Shown here: one piece after another, positions 52,409 through 60,375 of the stretch | Position numbering within the stretch: position 1 is the stretch's first letter | Layout of the letters: the number at the start of each line of letters is the position of its first letter | Assembly: GCA_030584105.1 (NCBI GenBank) | Contig: CP129491.1 | Location: 2,976,001 to 3,040,000, forward strand | Length of the DNA stretch: 64,000 bases | Source of the DNA: UTCHB3 sp002050155 | Lineage (GTDB): Bacteria; Bacteroidota; Ignavibacteria; Ignavibacteriales; Ignavibacteriaceae | Reading direction: 5' to 3' | Notes under the pieces: model-generated | What the model saw: the letters and a program-made list of their open reading frames with translations, nothing else | What the model was told of the DNA's origin: nothing | Databases searched by the model: none | Translations under genes and position numbers: made by a program

Positions 52409-53932
52409 TTGCCGTATAAGAAAGATTTAAACGGGCATTTTAAGTTAGTGCGAAAAGTTAAGTTAGTACAAAAGGCATTGTTAGTAAAAAAAGCATTAAG
52501 GTTAAGTTTTCTTTTTTTGTTCCTGTTTTCTTCGTGCAGCGAAACGCCGGTTGAGCCGAAAATTGAAGCAGACACTCCGCAATCACCGACCGAAGTTGTT
52601 TCACCGGATATAGAGAATATATACCCGATTCCGACAGATGTTCAACTCAAGTGGCAGGATGCTGAAATGGTGATGTTTATCCATTTTGGGATTCCGACTT
52701 TTATCGAAAGCCATTTGGGCACGGGCACCGAGCCTGCTGAGACATTTAACCCTGATAGTGCCAATGTGAATCAGTGGGTTTCGGTTGCAAAGGAAACCGG
52801 ATTTAAGTATATGATTCTGACGGCAAAACACCATTCCGGATTTTGTTTGTGGCCCTCAGAATATACCGAATATTCCATTAAACATAGCCCATATAAAGGA
52901 GGGAAAGGAGATATAGTGAAGGAGTTTGCGGACGAGTGCCACGCTCAGGGTGTTAGCTTTGGTTATTATCTTTCGCTTTGGGACATGAATTCACCTCTTT
53001 ACGGCACCCCGGCCTACAACGATTATTATGTTAACCAAACGAAAGAGCTTTGCACCAAATATGGTGAAGTGGGTGAAATTTGGTTAGATGGGTTTCTGGG
53101 ATATAACAGTTCGATAACACACGATATGTTCGACTGGCAAAGATATGTGCGAACAACGAAGCTTTATCAACCCCGCTCGTTAATGGCAATTATGGGGCCT
53201 GATATAAGATGGGTGGGGAATGAAGACGGGGAAGGGTCGGAGACCGATTGGTCGTTCCGGATTTCGCACCCGGCATTTCATCCATATTCTGATGTTAATG
53301 TTTGGCAGCCTTCTGAGTGTGATGTATCTATAAGACCGGGGTGGTTCTATAAAGCCTGGGATGACCCTTTGGTAAAATCACCCGAAAGGCTTGTTCAACT
53401 TTATCTTAATACTGTTGGTAAGAACAGCAATCTACTGTTGAATGTGCCGCCAATGCCCGATGGGAATTTTAATCAGATTGATGTTAATAACCTCTACCGT
53501 TTCAGACAAATTTTGGATAATATGTTCAAAACTGATATTCTTCTGGGGAAGAAAGCAACAGCAAGCAACTCCCGCTCGGGTGAAGAACTTTGGCAACCTT
53601 CATCAGCGCTTGATGGTAATCCGGGTACTTTTTGGGTTACCGACCCTTCGGTTGTTAATGCAGACTTAGAGGTGGAATTAGATACTTCGCAGCAGGTAAA
53701 TTATTTTCGTGTTGAAGAGGCTGTTAAATATGGGCAGCGAGTCAGCAGTTTCGAGATTTGGGGCTACAACAACGGAAAATGGGTTATTTTAACCGCCGGA
53801 ACCACGATTGGGAGATCAAGGATTCTGAAATTAGATTCGCCGGTGGAAGTTGAGAAAGTGCGATTGAGATTGCTAACCGGGAGGGGTGCCCCTGCAATCA
53901 GAACTTTCAGTGCTTTTTATTACGGAGGTTAA
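52409..53932 (+). CDS. GH29 alpha-L-fucosidase lipoprotein with C-terminal carbohydrate-binding domain
   Basis: A protein of up to 507 residues. GH29 features: VMFIHFGIPTF, the substrate-binding HH at 141-142 (LTAKHHSGFCLW), SFGYYLSLWD and the nucleophile D227 in GEIWLDGFLG. From about 385 a discoidin/F5-F8C-like domain begins (KKATASNSRSGEELW, ALDGNPGTFW). A lipobox LFSSC places the enzyme on the outer envelope. The start is uncertain: TTG at 52409, GTG at 52448, or TTG at 52478, which alone gives a short lipoprotein signal (MLVKKALRLSF). It lies beside the polysaccharide genes but is divergent, suggesting glycan turnover or nutrition. Confidence 0.9.
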   Translation: MPYKKDLNGHFKLVRKVKLVQKALLVKKALRLSFLFLFLFSSCSETPVEPKIEADTPQSPTEVVSPDIENIYPIPTDVQLKWQDAEMVMFIHFGIPTFIESHLGTGTEPAETFNPDSANVNQWVSVAKETGFKYMILTAKHHSGFCLWPSEYTEYSIKHSPYKGGKGDIVKEFADECHAQGVSFGYYLSLWDMNSPLYGTPAYNDYYVNQTKELCTKYGEVGEIWLDGFLGYNSSITHDMFDWQRYVRTTKLYQPRSLMAIMGPDIRWVGNEDGEGSETDWSFRISHPAFHPYSDVNVWQPSECDVSIRPGWFYKAWDDPLVKSPERLVQLYLNTVGKNSNLLLNVPPMPDGNFNQIDVNNLYRFRQILDNMFKTDILLGKKATASNSRSGEELWQPSSALDGNPGTFWVTDPSVVNADLEVELDTSQQVNYFRVEEAVKYGQRVSSFEIWGYNNGKWVILTAGTTIGRSRILKLDSPVEVEKVRLRLLTGRGAPAIRTFSAFYYGG

Positions 53933-54003
53933 TTTTAAATTATGTGTTGCTCTGTGCGTGGGGCGAAGCGCAATCAGAACTTTCAGTGCGTTTTATTATG
54001 CGG
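53894..54003. repeat. Duplicated 3' end of the fucosidase gene, period 76
   Basis: GCAATCAGAACTTTCAGTGC at 53894 (coding, residues AIRTFSA) recurs exactly at 53970, beyond the stop, followed in both copies by TTTTATTA and CGG with small changes. The upstream GGGG-GC context is partly shared. It fills the space between the convergent fucosidase and aminotransferase genes. Confidence 0.9.
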
Positions 54004-54017
54004 ATTGATTTCTGAAA

Positions 54018-55169
54018 CTAAATTTTAAAAATATCCTCAAGGGCTTCGATTACATCTTCGACATCCTGATCCGTCAGTTTTGCTGAGAAGGGAATCGAGA
54101 GAGTACGCTCAGAAATAAAGTCAGAATTAGGAAAATCACCGACCTTATAGCCAAATTCCTGTTGGTAGAACGGGTGCCAGTTCAAACCGAGATAATGTAC
54201 CCCTGTGCCTATTTTTCTTTGATGAAGTTCTGTTATCAATTGGTCGCGGGTGATATTCGTTTTTGTGTCATCGACAAGAATAATGAAAAGGTGCAACCCA
54301 TGCTTTGATTCAGGGTCCATCTCAGTGGGGAGAATTAAGGGTAAATGTTTCAGTCTCTCCTGGTAGATTTTCCAAATTTCTTCACGGCGTTTATGGAATC
54401 GTTCAACCTTACGGAGCTGGTGAATCCCGAGCGCAGCCTGAATATCGGTCATGTTATACTTAAAACCGGGGAAGATCACCTGGTAGTGTTTATAACCGTC
54501 ATCGGAGAATCTTTTCCATGCGTCTTTGCTCATTCCGTGCAGAGCGTAAATTTTTAATCTGTTAGCGAGGGCTTCGTTGTCTGTAACAATCATGCCCCCC
54601 TCGGCGGTGGTAATGTTTTTGGTTACATAGAAACTATAGCTTGTTATATCCGCAAAACAACCGATTTTCTTTCCTTTATACTCTGTTTCAATTGCGTGAG
54701 CTGCGTCGTTTATAATATAGATACCATATTCGTTTGAAATTTTGCTTAGTTCATCCATCTTGACGGCTCTGCCGGCGAAATGGACGGGGATGATAGCTTT
54801 GGTTCGTGCAGTAATTTTTCGCTGCAGGTCCTCGAAATCAAGCGTCATTGTATCGCGATTAACATCCACGAAGACGGGTTTTGCGCCGGAATGAATAACC
54901 GCATTGGCGGTTGCGGCAAAAGTAAGAGCGGGAACAATAACCTCATCCCCTTCTTTGATTCCAAGCGCTATAACTCCGAGGTGTAGCCCTGCCGTGCAAC
55001 TTGCGATTGCAATTGCGTGGTTAGCACCGATATATTTTCCAAATTCTTCTTCAAAACGGGCGACTTTGGGGCCCGTACCAAGCCAACCTGATCTTAGGGT
55101 ATCAACCACCTCGTCCACTTCATCCTGTTCAATAACGGGGCTGCCAAAAATCAGATATTTATCTCTCAT
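54018..55169 (-). CDS. DegT/DnrJ/EryC1/StrS-family sugar aminotransferase
   Basis: A 383-residue PLP enzyme that aminates keto-sugar nucleotides for surface glycans. From the ATG at 55169: the substrate-binding N-terminus FGSPVIEQDEVDEVVDTLRSG, D155 (INDAAHAI) that pairs with the PLP nitrogen, and the Schiff-base lysine K184 (YVTKNITTAEGG). The typical RMTDIQAA-like segment reads YNMTDIQAALGIHQL. The frame is open 18 codons further upstream, but family members start at the MRDKYLIFG position. It is part of the polysaccharide region; the product sugar is not identifiable. Confidence 0.93.
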   Translation of the reverse strand: MRDKYLIFGSPVIEQDEVDEVVDTLRSGWLGTGPKVARFEEEFGKYIGANHAIAIASCTAGLHLGVIALGIKEGDEVIVPALTFAATANAVIHSGAKPVFVDVNRDTMTLDFEDLQRKITARTKAIIPVHFAGRAVKMDELSKISNEYGIYIINDAAHAIETEYKGKKIGCFADITSYSFYVTKNITTAEGGMIVTDNEALANRLKIYALHGMSKDAWKRFSDDGYKHYQVIFPGFKYNMTDIQAALGIHQLRKVERFHKRREEIWKIYQERLKHLPLILPTEMDPESKHGLHLFIILVDDTKTNITRDQLITELHQRKIGTGVHYLGLNWHPFYQQEFGYKVGDFPNSDFISERTLSIPFSAKLTDQDVEDVIEALEDIFKI

Positions 55170-55299
55170 AGTGTTGATCTGCGAAATTAAAAATAGGTAA
55201 AAAATAGGGTGATTTATTAACAAACAAACAGCAAAGATAATAATTTTTTATTTTCACAATTGAACTATTAGTTGGTAACAGGTGGTGTTTTATCAGCAA

Positions 55300-56031
55300 C
55301 TACACATTTAGTTTGCGGAAAATTTTTTCGGGGATCATTTTCATCATGCACATAATCAGCCACCAGTAGTGTGGTGTGTGGATAACGGGTTTTCTGCTTT
55401 TCCAGCCGTTAAATATCTGTTTTGCAACTTTTTCAGGCTCGGCGGTTAGCAGCCAGGGGGTTTCTTCGTTTTCGATCATTTTAGTGCGGACAAAACCCGG
55501 GAGCACGGTCATCACGAAAACGCCTTTTGGGTGCAACCGTTGCCTTAACCCTGAAAGAAATGCAGTGAATCCCGCTTTTGCAGCGCCGTAAAAGTAGTTT
55601 TTCTTTCTGCCTCTTTCACCGGCGACGCTTGAAATGCCGATGACAGAGCCTTTCCCGATAGTTTCAAAGTAGTTTCCCGCTTCGTTTAATATGCCGGCAA
55701 CTCCGGTGAAGTTTGTATCGATTATCAGACGGGCGTACTGAGGGTCGGTTTCTGCGATGGATTGGTCGCCAAGCAGCCCTGCAGCGGCAATTACCACATC
55801 AGGTTTGGGTTCTAATTGTTGAAAAAAGGTTTCGTGGGTTTCATACTGCAACACATCGAAAAAGAGTGCTTCTGCCTGAACACCGAACCTGATATTGAGG
55901 TCGGATGCAGTTTTTTTCAGTTCCTCCATGTTTCTGCCGGTCAGGCAAAGGTTATATTTGGCTTTCGCGAATTGAGCGGCGAGCGCCTTTGCGATATCAG
56001 AATTTGCACCAATAATTAAGCAGTTTTTCAT
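55300..56031 (-). CDS. SDR-family oxidoreductase, DprE2-like
   Basis: A 243-residue short-chain dehydrogenase. Seen: cofactor loop IIGANSDIAKALA (TGxxxGIG variant with S-D), AAAGLLG (NNAG equivalent), catalytic S in GISSVAGERG and YxxxK in YFYGAAKAG, and LPGFVRTKM. Partner genes matter: it overlaps by four bases the FAD oxidase upstream, and such pairs form the DprE1-DprE2 epimerisation couple known from decaprenyl-phospho-arabinose synthesis in mycobacteria. The C-terminus HYWWLIMCMMKMIPEKIFRKL is an amphipathic, membrane-associating end as in DprE2. The substrate here is presumably a polyprenyl-phospho-pentose; this is inferred. Confidence 0.85.
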   Translation of the reverse strand: MKNCLIIGANSDIAKALAAQFAKAKYNLCLTGRNMEELKKTASDLNIRFGVQAEALFFDVLQYETHETFFQQLEPKPDVVIAAAGLLGDQSIAETDPQYARLIIDTNFTGVAGILNEAGNYFETIGKGSVIGISSVAGERGRKKNYFYGAAKAGFTAFLSGLRQRLHPKGVFVMTVLPGFVRTKMIENEETPWLLTAEPEKVAKQIFNGWKSRKPVIHTPHYWWLIMCMMKMIPEKIFRKLNV

Positions 56032-57548
56032 GTCAGCCCAAGCCGTTTAGATTGTGAAGAGGAAAAGGTGTTTTCAGGGTCATATTTGCGTTTAATTTTT
56101 AAAAATTGGTCTAATTCCGGGTAGCCCTTACGGAACACATCAGGTTTAAGCCTCGAATCTTTTGTAAAATAGAACCTGCCGTTGTGCTCAAGCACAATTT
56201 CATCTAATTTATTCAAAAATTTCATCAGCCCGGATGTAATCGGGAAGTCTAACGCCAGGGTGTAACCTTCCATCGGGAAGGAGATAAGGGGATGATTGAT
56301 TCCGTTTTGCATGCATTGCTGATTTTTCCCGTCACGGGAAGCCCGCTCCTGTGTGTTTGATTCTGCTTCGATTCTCTCAAATTGTGCGTTATTGGAAACC
56401 GTGGTTTCATTTCTGTTTGCGGTTTCTTCCGCTGTTACCGTCACTTCATTTACGGAAGTATCGGGTAGAAAATATGGAATTTGTTTCCCGAAAAGTTTAA
56501 GCACCGCCAGAAAAGAACCCCTGCCTTCGTTGTGGAGTGCAGTGAGTATTTCGGTCATTCCCTCACGGCTGTTTTCGAGCGGCAGAACAAACTGGTACTG
56601 CAGAAATCCCTTCTTTCCGTAGATTCTGTTCCAGTTGTTTACCGAATCCAAAGGGTAGAAAAATGGGTTAATGTGGATTTTTCCGTCGCTCTTTAATTTG
56701 TTCATACCGTAATACAGAGAGTTGAAAAGCCTGATAGAGAGGGAATTCAAAGATCCGGAAGGAAAATTAAAAGGAACGCCAATCGATCCTTTCCCGTGGT
56801 AATAAAGGGGCTTATCGGCAAAGATGGTGTCGGCAATTTCATCGGTTTTAGAGTGCTCGCCAAGATAAAGAACAGAGCGCCCGAGTGTTTTCCCCCCCGC
56901 TAAACAATCGATCCACGCAACAGAATAAGTGGCAGCTTTGTTCTCATCGAAAAGCCTCATCACCTCATCCAAATTTTTGGCTATGTGCACCTGTTGTGTG
57001 ATAAAAGCCGTCTCAATTTTTTTAAGTGAAAACACCACCTCCAAAATGATTCCGGTAAGCCCCATTCCGCCGACAGTAGCGAAGAAAAGATCGGCGTTTT
57101 CACCCGGTGAGCAATTAATCACCTCGCCGGAAGCGATTAAGATTTTCAGTGAGTGCACCCAATTCCCGAAAGTACCTTCTTTGTGGTGATTTTTGCCGTG
57201 TACATCGGAGGCTACGGCACCGCCGACAGTTATAAACTTAGTACCGGGGGTAACGGGGAGGAACCAACCTTTGGGAACAAACACTTCAAGAATATCGGCA
57301 AACGAAACCCCGGCCTCGCACCTAAGAACGCCGTTGGTTTCATCAAAAGCGATAAATTTGTTGTAATTGAGCGTAGAAAGGATGTTTTCTGCAAGCGAAC
57401 TGTCGCCGTAGCATCTGCCTAAGCCGCGGGCAATTACTCCGTGGGCATTTCTGATTTTCTGAACGGCGTGCCTTTCCTCGTTGAAGGAGGATATTGAAGT
57501 TTCAATAACCGGATACCTGCCCCAGTTGGCAAGCTTCACTTTGTTCAT
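56028..57548 (-). CDS. FAD-linked oxidase, DprE1-like, with a 60-residue insertion
   Basis: A 506-residue flavoprotein of the VAO/DprE1 group. Seen: FAD loop ARGLGRCYGDSS (40-51), the DprE1-like motif GGAVASDVHGKNHHKEGTFGNWV (in pieces from 109 to 131), substrate region FLAVLKLFGK (346-355) and SFPMEGYTLALDFPI (423-437). Between the last two, where mycobacterial DprE1 has only a few residues, lies a hydrophilic N-, E-, T- and Q-rich insertion (about 361-422). It should oxidise the 2'-OH of a lipid-linked pentose; the overlapping SDR reduces it back. The gene heads this two-gene unit. Confidence 0.87.
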   Translation of the reverse strand: MNKVKLANWGRYPVIETSISSFNEERHAVQKIRNAHGVIARGLGRCYGDSSLAENILSTLNYNKFIAFDETNGVLRCEAGVSFADILEVFVPKGWFLPVTPGTKFITVGGAVASDVHGKNHHKEGTFGNWVHSLKILIASGEVINCSPGENADLFFATVGGMGLTGIILEVVFSLKKIETAFITQQVHIAKNLDEVMRLFDENKAATYSVAWIDCLAGGKTLGRSVLYLGEHSKTDEIADTIFADKPLYYHGKGSIGVPFNFPSGSLNSLSIRLFNSLYYGMNKLKSDGKIHINPFFYPLDSVNNWNRIYGKKGFLQYQFVLPLENSREGMTEILTALHNEGRGSFLAVLKLFGKQIPYFLPDTSVNEVTVTAEETANRNETTVSNNAQFERIEAESNTQERASRDGKNQQCMQNGINHPLISFPMEGYTLALDFPITSGLMKFLNKLDEIVLEHNGRFYFTKDSRLKPDVFRKGYPELDQFLKIKRKYDPENTFSSSQSKRLGLT

Positions 57549-57640
57549 TTAAATTGAAAAATTAAGAGTAACCAAAGAACAAATATAGGTAAAGTAAAGC
57601 ATTTTGTGAATCTCCACTTTTTGCGAATGCTGAAGTGCAG

Positions 57641-57790
57641 GGAAGTTTACAGTTTTCAACTTCGACCTGTGTGGTTGGGGGTGATTGGAAGAAAGCATAA
57701 TTCTTCCCGAAAGTTTGCAGTATTCCAACTTCGATTTGTGTGGTTAGGGGTGATTAAAAGAAAACCAATTCTCCCGAAGAGTTTACCGGA
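57641..57790. repeat. Diverged 69-bp tandem repeat after the AAA ATPase gene
   Basis: A unit with AAGTTTaCAG, CAACTTCGAcCTGTGTGGTT and GGGGTGATT, centred on 57669, recurs at 57738 as AAGTTTgCAG, CAACTTCGAttTGTGTGGTT and GGGGTGATT. A third partial copy runs into the end of the minus-strand ATPase gene. The plus-strand open frame across it simply mirrors the repeat and is not supported as a gene. Confidence 0.8.
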
Positions 57791-58904
57791 TTTTCATCTC
57801 TAACCAGCGGGAAAAGAAGAGGTCGGCGACAAAATATTTGTTGTCTTCTTCATAAATGGCATCCCGGCGAATCAGGGACTGAAGCGCAGTACGGACAGAG
57901 CTTGTGCTGCCGAGTTCATATTTGTTTATAAATTCAGTTGAATAAACGCTTTGTGCGCCATCTTCTTTCGCAACGGCAGAAAGAAGTTTCCACTGAAACT
58001 GAGTGTAAAAATTAACATAATCGTTGAATACAGGCTCTGCTTCCAGCAACAGTTCGTTTTTTGTCCGTTGAATAACATCTCCGGTGATTTCTTCAACCGG
58101 CAGGGAATAGAGGCGGTTGAACAGGCGCTGCACAAAATATGTGTGGTTTCTGCACCATTGAATGCACTCGGTCGCAAGGCTTAATGGTAAATTTGTCCCT
58201 TTGCTGTTAAACAGCCTCTTCGCAAAACGGGCATAAACTGCGGTTTCAATTTTTTGAAGTCTCAGCATTTCAGCGCTTTGGTAAAAAGGTCTGTTTGCAG
58301 AAGCAAACATAGAAATAAGAAGGTGGTTTACACTTCCTGAGAAAATAAACGAGGCGTTTGTGCACTCAGACATAAAGGATCGAAGAAGCGCCTCTGTAGT
58401 ATCTTCAGGATAGAGAGAAACCTGCTGAAATTCATCGATTGCTACCACGACCTGCTTTTTTTGCGCTGATATATGTTCGAAGATTTTTCTCAGGGTAGCC
58501 TCCGATTCCTGAGGAGTTTTAATATCAAATGTAAGAATTGTTTTTCCGGAAAATGGGTCAAATGATAATGCTACCCTAAGGTTGGAAAGCACTTTCGCCG
58601 CTTTTTCGAGGATTGAAGCGGGGTTTGTAGTGAGTGCTGAAAAAACTGCTTCAGCAAACGACTGGGTGAAGCTTTTAAGATCGCGTGTATGATAAATATC
58701 TAAATAGACGGTAATGTACTTTTTGTTTTTTCCGAGCGAACTGAAAACATGTTTGATAAGCTGAGTTTTTCCGAGCCTTCTTATTGAATAAAGCACAATA
58801 TTTCTACCGTTTTCAACCGCAGAAATAATTTTTTTTGTCTCTTCTTCACGATCGCAGAAATATTTAGCGCCGGCATAACCTGTTACTGTAAAAGGGTTTT
58901 TCAT
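57783..58904 (-). CDS. Orphan AAA/STAND-type ATPase
   Basis: A 373-residue ATPase of the archaeal-ATPase/ORC-like group (PF01637-like). From the ATG at 58904: NPFTVTGYAGAKYFCDREEE with the RE motif, Walker A variant YSIRRLGKTQL, Walker B VVVAIDEFQQ, sensor FIFSGS, and a C-terminal winged-helix segment (TEFINKYELGSTSSVRTALQSLIRRDAI). Such ATPases often accompany mobile elements or toxin systems, but no partner gene lies here. AGGTG precedes the start; the longer frame to 58958 has no support. Function unknown. Confidence 0.8.
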   Translation of the reverse strand: MKNPFTVTGYAGAKYFCDREEETKKIISAVENGRNIVLYSIRRLGKTQLIKHVFSSLGKNKKYITVYLDIYHTRDLKSFTQSFAEAVFSALTTNPASILEKAAKVLSNLRVALSFDPFSGKTILTFDIKTPQESEATLRKIFEHISAQKKQVVVAIDEFQQVSLYPEDTTEALLRSFMSECTNASFIFSGSVNHLLISMFASANRPFYQSAEMLRLQKIETAVYARFAKRLFNSKGTNLPLSLATECIQWCRNHTYFVQRLFNRLYSLPVEEITGDVIQRTKNELLLEAEPVFNDYVNFYTQFQWKLLSAVAKEDGAQSVYSTEFINKYELGSTSSVRTALQSLIRRDAIYEEDNKYFVADLFFSRWLEMKIR

Positions 58905-59534
58905 AGCACCTGCAAAGATTTGGCATACTGCCTGTTTCAATTTGGTTGTGAGGCACACCTGGTAAGCAAATTGCGTAAAGTGTGTTGCGTAATTTCCGCA
59001 ATTAGAAAGGTTAAATCATTATTAAATATTCGCACTATTCGCACTTTATTTGGCTTGTGCGCTGCATTTAGTTTGTTTGCTTTTTGGGTTGTGAACTTAA
59101 TTGAGTTTGTAAATTCCAAAGTTGAGTTTTTTTCGACATTTCAGGTGTGTATCTTTTGAATGAGCTTATGAGGGAGAAATTAAGTTTATTGAACATGAAA
59201 CTTTAAATTATATTCTTGGGATTGTGAAGATAATTTTAACAGAGTGGTCTGCTTTAACTATTCTTAGCGTACAGAGTCACAGTGGTAGCTTAGAACAACC
59301 TGAATTTATTAAACGGCATCAAAAAATTACCCCAGTTGCACACAGATACACCACAATGATTTTTCAATATATTTGCGTTAAGTAAAATTAAACGATACTT
59401 AAAAACTTTTGATGATAGCAGGCTGTTTTTTCTGATAATAATACAATCAGAAAATCTCTGAGAGCACCAAATATAAATTTGTGCTAAATATCTGCAATCC
59501 GTATATTTGTAGTTCGATTTTTTGGACAATTGCG
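58905..59534. other. Long gap without a supported gene
   Basis: A 630-bp AT-rich region between the divergent ATPase and yceD genes. It must carry promoters for both, and for the yceD-fab cluster. Short open frames exist on both strands but show no family motif, weak ribosome sites and mutual overlap. No tRNA, terminator or repeat was recognised. Confidence 0.5.
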
Positions 59535-60041
59535 TTGAAAATAAAGATATCCGGTTTTGAGTTCGGCACGAACGAGCTTGAATACTCCGGTAAAGTTGAA
59601 GAAATAGGGCTTGGTGAGCCTTTTTTTGGAAAATATCTGCTGCTTTTACAGTTCGATAAAAGCCACCAGCAGTTGCTGATGAACGCAGAGCTTAGAGTTT
59701 CTGCAAAGTTTGAGTGCGACAGGTGCACGAACGAGTTCGAGTCAGACAGGGTCATCCGCTTCACCATTGTATATCTTTTTGATGAAAAAAGTGGGGAAAC
59801 TGACGACCCCGATGTTTATTATCTTTCCCGCGAGGAGGATAAAATCGACATTTCAGCGGAGCTTTATGACTATGCTCATCTTGATATTCCATTCAAGAAA
59901 TTGTGCAGGGAAGACTGCAAAGGTATCTGCCCGAAATGTGGCAAAGACCTGAACACCGGGCAATGCAATTGTGAACAAGAGGAGTTCAACCCCGTATGGA
60001 AAGACCTCGAGAAGCTTAAAGATCAATTCAACGATGATTAA
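59535..60041 (+). CDS. yceD: YceD/DUF177 family protein
   Basis: A 168-residue YceD protein, a factor linked to 23S rRNA accumulation and always found next to rpmF. Seen: the FGTNELEYSGKV N-terminal strand region, a first cysteine pair in AKFECDRCTNEFE, DISAELYDYAHLDIPFKKLC, and a cysteine-rich end REDCKGICPKCGKDLN plus GQCNCE, typical of the Gram-positive and FCB type. The start is the TTG at 59535, giving MKIKISGFEF as in relatives; a GTG 54 bases upstream would add an unrelated leader. rpmF follows after 139 bp. Confidence 0.92.
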   Translation: MKIKISGFEFGTNELEYSGKVEEIGLGEPFFGKYLLLLQFDKSHQQLLMNAELRVSAKFECDRCTNEFESDRVIRFTIVYLFDEKSGETDDPDVYYLSREEDKIDISAELYDYAHLDIPFKKLCREDCKGICPKCGKDLNTGQCNCEQEEFNPVWKDLEKLKDQFNDD

Positions 60042-60180
60042 AAACCGGTTGAATGAAAAGCCGGGCGAATGTTCAATTAATGGCTTAACCGTAAAAATTC
60101 AAACCGGTTTAATAGAAAAAATATCAGACACAGAGATTTTAACTTAGTAGAAAAATTAACTTAATTTAACGGAATTATCG

Positions 60181-60360
60181 ATGGCACATCCTAAAAGAAA
60201 AATGTCCAGCACAAGAAGAGACAAAAGAAGAACGCACTACAAAGCAGTTGCACCTTCTGTAAGTTCATGCCCAAACTGTGGTGAAACAAAATTGAACCAC
60301 CACGCTTGCCCTGCTTGTGGGTATTACGCAGGGCGCTCAATGTTCCTCCCAAAGAAATAG
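60181..60360 (+). CDS. rpmF: 50S ribosomal protein L32
   Basis: A 59-residue L32. The start MAHPKRKMSSTRRDKRRTHY is diagnostic and is followed by a zinc ribbon with C30, C33, C43 and C46 (SCPNCGE, ACPACGYY). All four cysteines are present, so it is the zinc-binding form. The order yceD-rpmF-plsX-fabH is widely conserved and links ribosome and membrane synthesis. It starts with the ATG at 60181. Confidence 0.97.
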   Translation: MAHPKRKMSSTRRDKRRTHYKAVAPSVSSCPNCGETKLNHHACPACGYYAGRSMFLPKK

Positions 60361-60375
60361 TTTCCGGGATATTTG

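Noticed and set aside
11781..57790. Idea that the 65-76-bp repeats are CRISPR-like, since the array period is 71-75 bp
   Set aside because: They have two or three diverging copies, no conserved repeat/variable spacer partition and no shared sequence with the array; the similar period is probably coincidence.
57606..57803. 65-codon plus-strand frame with a 23-residue repeat
   Set aside because: Translation of the 69-bp repeat beyond the ATPase gene; no start signal.
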